A DNA stretch of 64,000 nt from Halostagnicola sp. A56 (GCF_000691505.1 NZ_JMIP02000013.1:124001-188000), one strand, 5' to 3'; positions 26,014 through 35,284 are shown, numbered from the stretch's first letter. Numbers and translations: made by a program. Notes: a model not told the origin generated them from the sequence alone.

Positions 26014-26460
26014 TTACTTTGGTAGATGCTCGAGCACCAGCGCCGTCACCGCCTCGGGCTCCTCGTGGGGAACCCAGTGGCCGGTTTCGGGAAACCGCTC
26101 GAGGCGGCCGTCCTCGCAGTAAGCCAGGCTCTCGGGACCCATCTCGGGCTCGAGCGCGAAGTCCTGTTCACCCCACATAACAAGCGTGGGAGCGTCGACG
26201 ATGTCTCGAGGCGGCGAGGCGGTGTGGCGGGCGGCGGCGCGATACCAGTTGATCGTCGCCGTCGGCGTGCCCGGTCGACGCCACGCCGCGCGATAGCGCG
26301 CGATATCCTCGTCGGTGAACGTCCCCGGCGACGCGTTGGCTCGCAGGGCTCGCTCGAAGAACTCGAAATTCTCTCGTTTGCAGGCCCACTCGGGCAGTCG
26401 GGGCAATTGGAAGAAAAAGACGTACCAGCTCTTTTTGAGCTGTTTCGGATTCGAGAGGCC
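26014..26460 (-). pseudogene. Alpha/beta hydrolase (epoxide hydrolase-like), N-terminal half missing
   Basis: The frame encodes the cap and C-terminal part of an alpha/beta hydrolase: SNPKQLKKSWYVFFFQLPRL, then APTLVMWGEQDFAL (acid residue region) and ETGHWVPHEEP (catalytic His). There is no GHDWGG nucleophile elbow or N-terminal strand set upstream: the frame turns into unrelated sequence beyond about 26460 and meets a stop near 26540, and the other frames do not supply it. At most 240 nt are available before the next gene, too little for the missing ~130 residues. It is therefore a 5'-deleted remnant, not a simple frameshift. Confidence 0.75.
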
Positions 26461-26676
26461 GTGACTATCGCCTGGAGGAACGACGACGGTTCCGGCGGAC
26501 TCACCGGCGAATCGATCGACGACTCGACGTTCTTGCGAAACTCAAGCGAGCACGTGGCGACTCGATACGCTCGATCGTCGGAGCCAGTTCCGTGCGAAGA
26601 CGCCGCATACGAGAGCGTTTCCGGCGATCCGAAATTCCGACAGACGTTTCCGCTCCCCCAAACGGTTTAAGCGAAG

Positions 26677-26692
26677 TAATTATATCTAATTA
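26677..26692. promoter_or_regulatory. Palindrome at the promoter/start of the PP-loop gene
   Basis: TAATTA-TATC-TAATTA, perfect 6-bp arms, lies 7-22 nt upstream of ATG 26699 in otherwise GC-rich DNA. A weaker tttaa (26667-26671) about 30 nt upstream of the start is the better TATA candidate, so the palindrome would cover the transcription start as a repressor operator would. If it is itself the TATA region, the transcript would start inside the gene, which is unlikely. Confidence 0.5.
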
Positions 26693-26698
26693 CAGACG

Positions 26699-27670
26699 AT
26701 GACCGAGAACTTCCCCGACTACGTCGACGTCGACTACGACGACGGCGAGGGTCAGACGCCCGAGGAGTATCCACACATACACGACAAAATCGAGAAGGCG
26801 ATCGAGGTAACTCGAGAGGGCCTCGAGCAGTACGAGAACCCCGCGGTCATGTGGACCGGCGGCAAGGACTCGACGCTCGTGCTCTACTTCGTCAAAGAGG
26901 TCGCGGATCGATTCGACCTCGAGGTGCCGCCGGCGATCTTCATCGATCACTACCAGCACTTCGACGAGATCCACGACTTCGTCGACCACTGGGCCGACGA
27001 GTGGGATCTGGAGGTCGTCTACGCGCGAAACGAGGACATCGGCAGCTACGTCGAGGAAAACGACCTCGAACCGGGCGACGAGATCGACATCTCCGAGCTT
27101 TCGGAGCACAACCAGCACCACGTCGACAACATCCTCGAGTACGAGGAGGACACCTTCCCGTTCCTGCTCGACACCTATGCGGGCAATCACCTCCTCAAGA
27201 CGGTCGCGCTCAACGACGCGCTCGAGGAGTACGACATCGACGGCATCCTCTCGGGCGTCCGCTGGGACGAACAGGAGGCACGCGCCGACGAGACGTTCTT
27301 CTCGCCGCGACACGATCCGGACATCTACCCGCCCCACGACCGCATCCAGCCCATCCTCCAGTTCGACGAGGCGGCCGTCTGGGAGGCGTTCTGGAACTTC
27401 GCGGTGCCGGACACTGTTTCCGAATTCCCCGACGACGGCTACGTCCCCCAGAGCGACGACGACCTGCCGAACGACCTCACGCAGGACGACATTCCGGTCT
27501 CGCCGAAGTACTTCGCCGGATTCCGCTCGCTCGGCAGCGAAGTATCGACCGAGAAGGCAGACACCGAACCCGCGTGGCTGCAGAACCTAGAGGAGACGAC
27601 CGAACGTGCGGGCCGCGCCCAGGACAAAGAGGACCTGATGGAGCGCCTGCGCGATCTGGGCTACATGTAG
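26699..27670 (+). CDS. PP-loop PAPS reductase/CysD-family protein
   Basis: 323 residues. The PP-loop ATP/sulfonucleotide-binding motif MWTGGKDSTLVLYF is near residues 50-63, followed by FIDHYQHFDEIHDF and, later, ILSGVRWDEQEAR (second conserved loop) and a long acidic C-terminus. This order is that of the PAPS reductase/sulfate adenylyltransferase subunit 2 superfamily. No paired iron-sulfur cysteines are visible, so it is not a classic APS reductase; it may be CysD-like or a different adenylating/sulfur-transfer enzyme. No cysN or other sulfur gene adjoins. Confidence 0.85.
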   Translation: MTENFPDYVDVDYDDGEGQTPEEYPHIHDKIEKAIEVTREGLEQYENPAVMWTGGKDSTLVLYFVKEVADRFDLEVPPAIFIDHYQHFDEIHDFVDHWADEWDLEVVYARNEDIGSYVEENDLEPGDEIDISELSEHNQHHVDNILEYEEDTFPFLLDTYAGNHLLKTVALNDALEEYDIDGILSGVRWDEQEARADETFFSPRHDPDIYPPHDRIQPILQFDEAAVWEAFWNFAVPDTVSEFPDDGYVPQSDDDLPNDLTQDDIPVSPKYFAGFRSLGSEVSTEKADTEPAWLQNLEETTERAGRAQDKEDLMERLRDLGYM

Positions 27671-27818
27671 GCAGATCGAAACGAGAGGGGAGAAGCGAGA
27701 TACGACCGTCGCCCGTCTTTTCGATCGCGTTCACAGCCGGACTCGAGAGCGCGTCGAACCTCTGTAGCCGTTATCGAGGGCCAGTGTGCTAATGGCACGT
27801 GCGGAAAATAGGAGTCGG

Positions 27819-28028
27819 TCAGTTCGTCGCTCGATACTCGCCGTGTTTGACGCCGATCGCGAGCATGATCGCGCCGAACAGCGCCATCGATGGCAGCACC
27901 ATCATCATGATCGTATCCATCCCCATCGGCGTCATCGGAGTCAGTTCGGGGAGGACGACCAGTCCGCCGATTCCGACGAGCAATACGAGGACGAACGCGC
28001 CGACCGTCTTCGGTACATCGAGTCCCAT
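27819..28028 (-). CDS. Small two-helix membrane protein
   Basis: 69 residues from ATG 28028 (MGLDVPKTVGAFVLV). Two membrane helices (about 8-28 and 40-61) separated by a Met/Pro-rich loop (PELTPMTPMGMDTIMMM), ending in a short charged tail. Resembles haloarchaeal small membrane families (DUF7333-like, name uncertain). It sits 94 nt downstream of the larger membrane protein gene on the same strand and may be co-expressed. Function unknown. Confidence 0.65.
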   Translation of the reverse strand: MGLDVPKTVGAFVLVLLVGIGGLVVLPELTPMTPMGMDTIMMMVLPSMALFGAIMLAIGVKHGEYRATN

Positions 28029-28122
28029 ACCCGTACTGAGGAGTCTGTTGTTGTAAGCTGAACGGAACCAGAAACGCCGTCGCGAACGCGGGTCGAACCG
28101 ACGAATCACGAGCGCGACCGGC

Positions 28123-28872
28123 CTATCCGGACGGGCGCACGAGGTTCGCGAGCGCGATCAGAACGCCGAAGAACCAGCCCAGCGGGAAGGAGATCCCGAG
28201 CCACATCCCCGCGTAGGCGGGCCCCTCGAGCTGGAAGGTCTCGCGAAGGTAGTCGTTGATCCCGCCGACGAACAGGACGTTGTCGAGGATCCAGACCGCG
28301 AAGTCGTAGCTTGGCTCGAGGACTGCCCCCTCGAGCGACGGCATGACGAGTGCGGCGACGACGGGCGGCAGAAAGATCGCCGTCATCGCGAACGGGTATG
28401 CAAGCACTACCGAGACGAGCCGTCCGCCGACTTTCGAGAACGTGGCGGCCAGCGCGGTCGAGACCACGGCGACGGCGCTTGCGGCCGCGATCGGAATCAC
28501 CGTCTCGGTCGGTAACTGTAGGTGGGCGACGACGGTCACCGCGCCCCAGAAGACCAGCGCGATCGCGGTCACGCCGACGACGCCGATCCGCGTCCGGGTC
28601 GAATCCAGCTTCGAGGCGTAAAACCGCATCGCGAACCCGACGACGGTCATCGGATACAGCGCGAGCAAACCGACCAGTCCGAGAACGCTCCAGACGCGGT
28701 AGCCGATCTGCTGTGGGAGCGTTTCGGGTTCCCACTTTCCCATGACCGAGTGGCCGCGACCGCGCTGGCGAGGAAAAATCAGTTCCATCCAGGCGCCGTG
28801 CAACCGCTGTAGATCGACTCTCACCGCACCGACGATACCACCGCCGCCACCAGAGCGAGATCGAGTAGACAT
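28123..28872 (-). CDS. Multipass membrane protein, unknown function
   Basis: 249 residues. After a Gly/Arg-rich start (RSRSGGGGGIVG) and a hydrophilic 60-residue region (WMELIFPRQRGRGHSVMGKW) there are about six hydrophobic helices: residues 58-82, 92-112, 120-140, 150-175, then two near the C-terminus (YAGMWLGISFPLGWFFGVLIAL). No transporter signature is recognised. The tail ends RPSG. Convergent or neutral neighbours give no clue to the role. Confidence 0.7.
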   Translation of the reverse strand: MSTRSRSGGGGGIVGAVRVDLQRLHGAWMELIFPRQRGRGHSVMGKWEPETLPQQIGYRVWSVLGLVGLLALYPMTVVGFAMRFYASKLDSTRTRIGVVGVTAIALVFWGAVTVVAHLQLPTETVIPIAAASAVAVVSTALAATFSKVGGRLVSVVLAYPFAMTAIFLPPVVAALVMPSLEGAVLEPSYDFAVWILDNVLFVGGINDYLRETFQLEGPAYAGMWLGISFPLGWFFGVLIALANLVRPSG

Positions 28873-28928
28873 ACGGGATTCAATCTACCGACACACCGTA
28901 AGTTTTCCTGCTACGTTTCGAGGGGCGG

Positions 28929-29927
28929 TCAGTATTCGACGTCGACCGCCGCTCCGATGTCGACCGCACCGCCGCTCGCAGCGCTCTGAGAGATCGCGTC
29001 CAGCACGGCCATGTTCGCGATCGCTTCCGACCCGTCCGTTCGCGGCGTCGTGCCGGTCTCGATACAGTTTGCGAAGTGTTCGACCTCGAGGCGGTACTGG
29101 TCGACCGGCTCGAACGTCTCGAGAGCGTGACGGCCGTCGACCTCGTACTCGAGTTCCAGCGGTTCCCCGCCCGGAACGTCGAAGGCGTCTCTGACCTCGA
29201 GCCAGCCGTTCTCGGCCTCGACGCGGTAGTACTGTACCTTCTGGGTGTCGAATCCCGAGGCGATGCGAGCCGACGCGCCGCTGGCGTACTCGAGAATGGC
29301 GGCCAGTTCGGTGTCGACGCCGGCATCGCGCGAGTCGTCGGCGTGGGCGTAGACGCGGGCGGGTTCGCCGAGGAACTGGCGAGCGACCGAAACCGGGTAA
29401 CAGCCAACGTCCATGAGGCTGCCGCCGTCTAAGTCGGGAGAGAGGCGGATGTCGTCCGGCCGGCCGGTCAACGAGAACTTGAACGACGCCGTGACCGAGC
29501 GGATCGTCCCGAAATGGTCGTCCGCGATCTCGAGCGCCCGTCGGGTCCGGGGATGGTAGAGGTACATGAACCCCTCCATCAGCGTCACGTCGCGTTGCTC
29601 GCAGTAGTCGACGACGTCCCGCGCTTCGACCGTGTCGACCGCCAGGGGCTTCTCGCAAATGACGTCGATACCCGCGTCCGCCGCCGCCTTCGTCCACTCG
29701 GCGTGCAAGCCGTTCGGAAGCGGAATGTACACGGCGTCGATCGGCGCGTCCTCGAGCAGACGATCGTACCCCTCGTAGACGTGTTCGATGCCGTACTCCG
29801 CCGCGACGGCGTCTGCTCGACCTTCACTTCGAGACGCGATCGCGACCGTCTCGTGGTCGCTCGCATCGACGGCCGGCAGGAACGCTTTCTGGGCAATTCC
29901 CGCCGTACTGAGTACACCGAAATCCAT
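28929..29927 (-). CDS. Gfo/Idh/MocA-family sugar oxidoreductase
   Basis: 332 residues. N-terminal NAD(P)-binding fold (FGVLSTAGIAQKAFLPA), then ICEKPLAVD with the conserved Lys of EKP (residue about 93), followed by the Gfo/Idh C-terminal domain with GGSLMDVGCYPVSVAR. The DVGCYPV and EKP features resemble NADP-dependent D-xylose/D-glucose 1-dehydrogenases of this family. The gene is 100 nt downstream of a PfkB-type kinase gene on the same strand, supporting a sugar catabolic role. Substrate not determinable. Confidence 0.85.
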   Translation of the reverse strand: MDFGVLSTAGIAQKAFLPAVDASDHETVAIASRSEGRADAVAAEYGIEHVYEGYDRLLEDAPIDAVYIPLPNGLHAEWTKAAADAGIDVICEKPLAVDTVEARDVVDYCEQRDVTLMEGFMYLYHPRTRRALEIADDHFGTIRSVTASFKFSLTGRPDDIRLSPDLDGGSLMDVGCYPVSVARQFLGEPARVYAHADDSRDAGVDTELAAILEYASGASARIASGFDTQKVQYYRVEAENGWLEVRDAFDVPGGEPLELEYEVDGRHALETFEPVDQYRLEVEHFANCIETGTTPRTDGSEAIANMAVLDAISQSAASGGAVDIGAAVDVEY

Positions 29928-30027
29928 GCACGAACAGAAGACCGATTGCTATTAAAACCTGTATGTATTCGGAATGGATTCGGTTCGGCGGGCCCACGCG
30001 TAGTCGTCGCGACGCGACGGGCCGCTG

Positions 30028-30975
30028 TTACTGGCGCGGCGCCGTCGGTTCCAGAGCCGTGACTTGCTCGAGCGTCGGGATCGACTCCTGTGCACCTTCC
30101 GTTTCGGTCGAAAGCGAGGCCGCCGCTGTCGCGAGGTCGGCCGCCGCGTCGATCGATCGACCGACCGCCAACTGCGCGCCGAGGTAGCCACAGAAGACGT
30201 CGCCGGCACCGGTCGTGTCCACCGGATCGACCGACGGCGGCGTGACGCGATACTCGCTCTCGCCCGAAACGATCACGTCGTCGGCCCCACGCGTTCTGAC
30301 GACGGTCCCGTCGAACCGCTCTATGTGTCCTTCGAGCGCGTCGTACTCGGCCTCGTTGACGACGACGATGTCGACGGCGGGTTCCGCGAGGAGGGGTTCG
30401 ACGCCGTCGGTCGGCACGGGATTGAGGACGACGGTCGGACCCTCCGTCTCCCCGGTCAGCCGCTCGAGCAACGATCGCATCGTGGGAACGGGAATCTCGT
30501 TCTGCAGGAGACACACGTCCGCGTTCCGAATACGGTCGTAGTGGCGGTCGACGTAGCGGGCGTCGACCGCTTCGTTCGCGCCGCCGAGGATCGCGATCCA
30601 GGACTCGCCATCGCCGTCGACGAAGATGTAGGCCTTGCCGGTCTCGCGCTCGGCCGCCGCGACCGAGTCGACCGTTACGCCGCGATCCGCGAGCGTCGAT
30701 AGAACGTCGTAAGTTCGCTCGTCCTCGCCGACGGTGCCGAGAAACGTGGACTCGGCCCCGCCGCAGGCTGCCGCGACCGCCTGGTTCGACCCTTTGCCGC
30801 CGATTCCGTCTCGAAACTCCTCGTCGGCGATGGCCGCCGGAACGCGTTCCGTTCGGACGGTCTCGCCCGGCGCCGGAAACCACTCGTAGGTCGACTCGAG
30901 CGTCCGAATTTCGGCTCGAGAGCGGTACGTTGTCCTGTCGACGTTGACGCTGCCCACCGTGACGACGTTCGACAT
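30028..30975 (-). CDS. PfkB-family carbohydrate kinase (ribokinase-like)
   Basis: 315 residues from ATG 30975 (MSNVVTVGSVNVDRT). PfkB motif 1 GIGGKGSNQAVAAA is near residues 57-70; motif 2 DTTGAGDVFCGYL, with the catalytic Asp in GAGD, is near 255-267. The GGKGSNQ sequence is that of ribokinases specifically. It phosphorylates a sugar such as ribose with ATP. It lies upstream of the Gfo/Idh gene. A TATA-like catatataa at 31044-31052 on the plus strand reads as minus-strand TTATATATG about 70 nt before the start. Confidence 0.88.
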   Translation of the reverse strand: MSNVVTVGSVNVDRTTYRSRAEIRTLESTYEWFPAPGETVRTERVPAAIADEEFRDGIGGKGSNQAVAAACGGAESTFLGTVGEDERTYDVLSTLADRGVTVDSVAAAERETGKAYIFVDGDGESWIAILGGANEAVDARYVDRHYDRIRNADVCLLQNEIPVPTMRSLLERLTGETEGPTVVLNPVPTDGVEPLLAEPAVDIVVVNEAEYDALEGHIERFDGTVVRTRGADDVIVSGESEYRVTPPSVDPVDTTGAGDVFCGYLGAQLAVGRSIDAAADLATAAASLSTETEGAQESIPTLEQVTALEPTAPRQ

Positions 30976-31094
30976 TCGTACTTGAGGTACTGTTTCACGG
31001 TATATCGTCGTTCTGATCCGCTCGAGTTCGTTCGGCCGAATCATATATAACTCGCGGACTGTGTGGCGGCGACGAATGCCGCGATCAGGCGTCA

Positions 31095-31100
31095 TTTATA
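31095..31100 (+). promoter_or_regulatory. TATA box of the SLC13 transporter gene
   Basis: tttata at 31095-31100 lies 23-28 nt upstream of ATG 31123, the spacing of a leaderless haloarchaeal promoter. Confidence 0.6.
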
Positions 31101-31122
31101 GCCGGACTGCGGAGTGCCGCCA

Positions 31123-32520
31123 ATGGAACGTCGGACGGTCCTCGCGGGCGTCAAGTCGCCGCCGGTCGCGTTTTTCCTCGCCGTGGTGGTCGCGCTCACG
31201 ACGTGGTTCGCCATCGCCGACACGGGATCGATGGCGACGATGCTCGCGATCACGCTCTTCTGTATCGTTCTCTGGGTTCTCACGCCGGTCCCGCCGTCTT
31301 TTACGGGCGTCCTCGGAATCGGCCTCATCGCGGTCGCGTTCTCGACGGATCTGGCGCTCAGTGGCTTTCAGAAACCGGCGACCTGGCTCATCGGATTCGG
31401 GCTGCTCATGGGCGAGGCGACGCGACGCAGCGGCCTCGCGAACTGGGCCGGCGACTGGATGACGAGCCGGAGCGTTTCGCCCGCGGTGAGCTCGAGTCCC
31501 ATCCGGGCCTATCGGCGACTGCTCCTCGCGCTTTCGCTCGGGGCCCACGCGCTCGCGCTGCTCGTTCCGTCATCGCTCGTGCGCATTCTCGTACTCGCGC
31601 CGATCCTCACGGAGACCGGCTCGCTGTTCGAATCGCGGGAGGCCCGCATCGGCATCTACCTCGGACCGCTGTTTGCCACGTTTTACGGCTCCGCTGGTAT
31701 CCTGACCGCCGACCTGCCGAACATCATCCTCAGCGGGTTCGCACAGTCGATCGCCGGCCAGCAGATCACCTGGACCGAGTGGGCGATCAACATGTATCCC
31801 GTGATGGGGCTCTTGCGGGTGTTGCTTGTCGTCGGGATCGTCTACTACCTGTTCCAGCCGGCGCCGGAGTCGGCGTTCGAGCTTCCAAACGCCGACGGCG
31901 GGGCCGTCGGAGACGCCGAAAAGCGGATGCTACTCATCTTGCTCGTCGGCGCGGCCGTCTGGGCGACCGACTTCGTCCACGGCTTTCACCCCGTCGTCGG
32001 CGCGCTCGTCGTCGTCGTCCTCGCGTTCCTCCCGAACGTCGGCGTCGTGGACTTCCGGACGGTCGTCGAAGAGGCGGACTTTTCGATCCTGTTTTTCATC
32101 GCGGCCGTCTTCGCCATCGGCGACGGCCTCTCCCAAACCGGGTTCTCCGACGGCGCGTCCACGTATCTCCTCGAGCTGATCCCGACCGACGCACCGCTCG
32201 CGATAATCTTCGCGTGTATCTTTTTCATCACGTTCGCGCTGACCTTCGTGATGGAGGGACTGGCAGTCGCGAGCGTCCTCACCCCGATTCTGATCCCCTA
32301 CGCCGAAGCAGCGGGACTGCCGCTGACGCCTGTCTTGATGTCCGAAGTGGTGGCGCTGAGTTCGTACTTCTTTCCGTACCAGTCCGCGGTGTTGATCGTG
32401 ATGCTTGCAGAAGGCGACGTCGAGACGAGGGAGTTGATCACCACGACGATCGCGTGTTCGGTCGCGACCATCGTGGTCTTGCTCCCGATTCAGTTCGGGG
32501 TGTTCACGCTGCTTTACTGA
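31123..32520 (+). CDS. SLC13/DASS-type anion transporter
   Basis: 465 residues, about 12 membrane helices. Begins MERRTVLAGVKSPPV. The DASS features include WLIGFGLLMGEATRRSG, a helix with SAGILTADLPNIIL (resembling the SNT-like substrate/Na+ site), and FFITFALTFVMEGLAVASVLTPILIPY. Family members import di- or tricarboxylates, sulfate or similar anions with Na+. ATG 31123 rather than an in-frame ATG at 31114 because of the TATA spacing. Divergent from the sugar kinase; not necessarily related to it. Confidence 0.85.
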   Translation: MERRTVLAGVKSPPVAFFLAVVVALTTWFAIADTGSMATMLAITLFCIVLWVLTPVPPSFTGVLGIGLIAVAFSTDLALSGFQKPATWLIGFGLLMGEATRRSGLANWAGDWMTSRSVSPAVSSSPIRAYRRLLLALSLGAHALALLVPSSLVRILVLAPILTETGSLFESREARIGIYLGPLFATFYGSAGILTADLPNIILSGFAQSIAGQQITWTEWAINMYPVMGLLRVLLVVGIVYYLFQPAPESAFELPNADGGAVGDAEKRMLLILLVGAAVWATDFVHGFHPVVGALVVVVLAFLPNVGVVDFRTVVEEADFSILFFIAAVFAIGDGLSQTGFSDGASTYLLELIPTDAPLAIIFACIFFITFALTFVMEGLAVASVLTPILIPYAEAAGLPLTPVLMSEVVALSSYFFPYQSAVLIVMLAEGDVETRELITTTIACSVATIVVLLPIQFGVFTLLY

Positions 32521-32683
32521 TCGCACGTTCACGCTCGTCGCCGAATTCACCTCGCTCGAGGCGGAGGTTGGCGGCTGCTCGAGGAGTAGCAGCTGTAATA
32601 ATTCGGGAGTCAGAGAGCAACCGATCGCCAACCGTCAAATCGTCCACGGAGCAGTGCCGTCTGCAACGAGTCGGCCCGGAAAT

Positions 32684-33265
32684 TCAGTCGCTGATGAACT
32701 TGTTGTCGCGCCAGTTGACGCCCGTCTGGGCTGCCTTGCGGTCTCCCGGTCCCTCGACGACTTCGACGTCCGCCGGTCGCGGTTCCCCGTCGACGATCCG
32801 GGTCGCCTCGAGGTCGCCGTCGTGTTCGGAGATCGCCGTCAGCGTCCCCTTCTCGGCGGCCTGTGCGATGTCACAGAGCACGAGGAACATCTCGTACTGC
32901 AACAGGGAGTTCTGGAGGACCGTTTCTCGGTCGCCTTTGAACGCGGCGAACTCGACGAGTTCGGATTCGATCTCTTCTTCGTCCTCTTCGTCCCAGCGGA
33001 AGGAGTTTCGCCGCTCCTCGGGGTCTTCCTCGTAGACTCTGTTCTCCGTCACGCTCGCTTTGAGCTGTGCCGCGGGCGTGTACTTGCTGACCGATTCGTC
33101 TTCGGAGACGGCCTTGAGTATGAGCGTGTTGTTCCGACGTGTGAGTTCGACGTTGGTCACGCCATCCGGATAGGTGGCCTCGTCCAGATGGTCGCGAAGG
33201 TCTTCGAGTGGCAATTCGAGCGTCGAGTGGAGCCGATATACGTGTCTTGAATCCTCTGTTGACAT
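32684..33265 (-). CDS. Conserved haloarchaeal protein (DUF7110-like)
   Basis: 193 residues starting MSTEDSRHVYRLHSTLELPLE. An N-terminal alpha/beta half (VELTRRNNTLILKAV, then SKYTPAAQLKASVTENRVYEEDP), an acidic middle and a helical second half (QNSLLQYEMFLVLCDIAQAAEKG). Soluble, no catalytic motif. I recall this family as DUF7110, restricted to haloarchaea. A minus-strand TATA-like element lies in ccatatatg at 33314-33322, about 50 nt upstream. Function unknown. Confidence 0.7.
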   Translation of the reverse strand: MSTEDSRHVYRLHSTLELPLEDLRDHLDEATYPDGVTNVELTRRNNTLILKAVSEDESVSKYTPAAQLKASVTENRVYEEDPEERRNSFRWDEEDEEEIESELVEFAAFKGDRETVLQNSLLQYEMFLVLCDIAQAAEKGTLTAISEHDGDLEATRIVDGEPRPADVEVVEGPGDRKAAQTGVNWRDNKFISD

Positions 33266-33401
33266 GGTGGGAAGGTGTGCCGGCGACAGTCGTTGGTTGT
33301 AATACGGGAGCGTACCATATATGACCTGCTGTTATATACGGACACGTCGAGCCCGTACCAATCTCGGTTTCGATCGTCGATTCGTTCGGATCGAGACGCG
33401 C

Positions 33402-33746
33402 TCAGGCCGCGTTGAGCGTCTCGGCGAGTTCGCCTCGCTCCTCGAGTTCCGAGAGGATGTCCGAGCCACCGACGAACTCACCGTCGACGTACGTCTGTGG
33501 GATCGTCTCCCAGCCGCTGTGTGCTTCGAGTGCCGCGCGATACTCCGCGAGCGAGTCGAGTACGTCCACGGTTTCGAACTCCTCGCGGTGCTCGCTGATC
33601 AGACCCAGCGCGTTCCGGGAGTACCCACACTGGGGCATCAGTTCGGTTCCCTTCATGAACAAGACGACCTCGTTCGCTTCGAGGGTTTCTTCGACGTGTT
33701 CGTCGACTTCGTCCTGATCGAGGCCCTGGTTCGGTGGGAAGTCCAT
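33402..33746 (-). CDS. Monothiol glutaredoxin-family protein
   Basis: 114 residues. The thioredoxin-fold active site is MPQCGYS (residues about 36-42), a CGFS-type monothiol Grx in which Phe is Tyr. IPQTYVDGEFVGGSD supplies the cis-Pro and GG-D glutathione-binding loop. Such proteins carry [2Fe-2S] clusters or reduce disulfides. In haloarchaea the thiol would be gamma-glutamylcysteine, and the glutamate-cysteine ligase gene lies in this window at 42 kb. An acidic N-terminal ~20 residues is an extension. Confidence 0.9.
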   Translation of the reverse strand: MDFPPNQGLDQDEVDEHVEETLEANEVVLFMKGTELMPQCGYSRNALGLISEHREEFETVDVLDSLAEYRAALEAHSGWETIPQTYVDGEFVGGSDILSELEERGELAETLNAA

Positions 33747-33853
33747 GTCTACCCATACGGGAGTGTGTCAGATAGGCCTTGCGTCATTCGCCCCGCGACC
33801 AATCCGCAAATAAGTTGGCGAGACAACTGTTTCCCAGCAACTCGGTCTCGAGC

Positions 33854-35170
33854 TTACGATCGCTCGAGGCGGACGATCCGGTCGTCGACCGGTCGCGGGA
33901 ATTCGCCGCCGGCTCGACCGTCCCGGTTCGACGTGAGGAGGTACAATGCGCCGTCGGGACCCTGTTCGACGTGTCGGAGACGGCCGTACTTACCCTCGAA
34001 GAGGGGATGTGCGATCGCGGTCAGTCGATCGTCGAGCCAGTTGTGGTCGTACACGATCCCCTCGTCGCCGTCGACGGAACTCGAGGAGTCGTCGGGAACG
34101 ATTAGCGTGACTGCGTACAGCGTTTGTGAGGCGAGGCCGCAGGCGAACAGCCGATTCTTCCAATTCGGGATCGCGTCCCCGTCGACGAACACGATCCCCG
34201 AGGGCGCCCACGTCGTCTCGGGACCGGTGTTGAGGAGGGGCGGCGTAGCCCGATCGTGCTCGTCGCCGTAGGTCCCGTACTCCGGATCGCCGGGGCCGCC
34301 GCGAACGACGTCCCACCCGTAGTTTCCACCGGGATCGACGATAGAAACCTCGTCCCGGCTGGTCGGTCCGTGTTCGGCCGCGAACGCCGTTCCGTCCGGC
34401 CCGAAGTCGATCCCCTGTGGGTTTCGATGGCCGAGCGAGTACGTCCGGGGATCGCTTCCGTCACCGAAGTCAGGGTTGCCCGTCACAGCGTCGCCGTCGG
34501 GCGTCACACGAAGGATCGCCCCCGCGAGCGATCCCGGATCCTGTGTCTGTGACGGCGTTTCCGCGTCGCCTGTCGTCACCCAGAGATTGCCGTCGGGACC
34601 GAACTCGATGCGTCCGCCGTTGTGAATCGCCGCACCCGGAATCCCCTCGACGATCGGCGAGAGGGCCTCGCGCTCGAGGTCGTACCGGACGACGCGGTTT
34701 TCGATTTCGCCAGTATCAACGGTGTAGTAGACGAACAACGCCGGCTCGTCGGGATAGGACGGATGGGCCGCGACGCCGAGCGTTCCGCCTTCGCCCGGTG
34801 CCGATCGGTCCGGCAGGTCCTCGGCCGCGAGAACCGTCTCGCCAGCCGCCGGCTCGAGTCCCCTCTCCTCGCTCATTGCGTCGGCATCGAAACGCCGGAC
34901 GCCGCCGTCTCGTTCGGTGAGGAACGCATCGGTATCGGCGAATGTAAGATCCCATGGGATCTCGAGGCCGGACACGACGGTCGTCGGTTCGACATCGGCT
35001 TCGGAGGGGACGCCCTCGGCGGGCTCCCAATCCGGCTCGGACCACTCGTAGCCGGGCGCGTCCCCCGGTTCGGCGAGCTCCGTCTGGGTCGACCCTCGGA
35101 GACACCCGGCGGCCAGAATCGAGACCGCACCGGCCGTCTGGAGGAGGCGTCGTCGGGACGGACGATCCAT
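33854..35170 (-). CDS. PQQ-dependent sugar dehydrogenase-like lipoprotein, Tat-exported
   Basis: 438 residues. The N-terminus DRPSRRRLLQTAGAVSILAAG plus Cys is a twin-arginine signal with lipobox, so the protein is exported folded and lipid-anchored. The remainder is a six-bladed beta-propeller of the soluble aldose/glucose dehydrogenase (GSDH) type: SGLEIPWDLTF, then GEGGTLGVAAHP, HNGGRIEFGPDGNLWVTTGD, and GHRNPQGIDFGPDG. Activity needs PQQ and Ca2+; no pqq synthesis gene is in the window, so PQQ may be absent and the true ligand different. Confidence 0.88.
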   Translation of the reverse strand: MDRPSRRRLLQTAGAVSILAAGCLRGSTQTELAEPGDAPGYEWSEPDWEPAEGVPSEADVEPTTVVSGLEIPWDLTFADTDAFLTERDGGVRRFDADAMSEERGLEPAAGETVLAAEDLPDRSAPGEGGTLGVAAHPSYPDEPALFVYYTVDTGEIENRVVRYDLEREALSPIVEGIPGAAIHNGGRIEFGPDGNLWVTTGDAETPSQTQDPGSLAGAILRVTPDGDAVTGNPDFGDGSDPRTYSLGHRNPQGIDFGPDGTAFAAEHGPTSRDEVSIVDPGGNYGWDVVRGGPGDPEYGTYGDEHDRATPPLLNTGPETTWAPSGIVFVDGDAIPNWKNRLFACGLASQTLYAVTLIVPDDSSSSVDGDEGIVYDHNWLDDRLTAIAHPLFEGKYGRLRHVEQGPDGALYLLTSNRDGRAGGEFPRPVDDRIVRLERS

Positions 35171-35284
35171 ACGAACTGGGACGGCGCGGAGCCACGACTG
35201 TGCTTTGGTCGGCGTCGTTTTTTCCGGTGGTTCGGCTCAAGGTGGTGATCGGGACTTCTGACGATCGACAGTCCAAAAGCGGCG

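Noticed and set aside
31203..33035. A 610-codon open frame on the plus strand
   Set aside because: It is an Arg-rich shifted reading of the SLC13 transporter gene and contains no domain.
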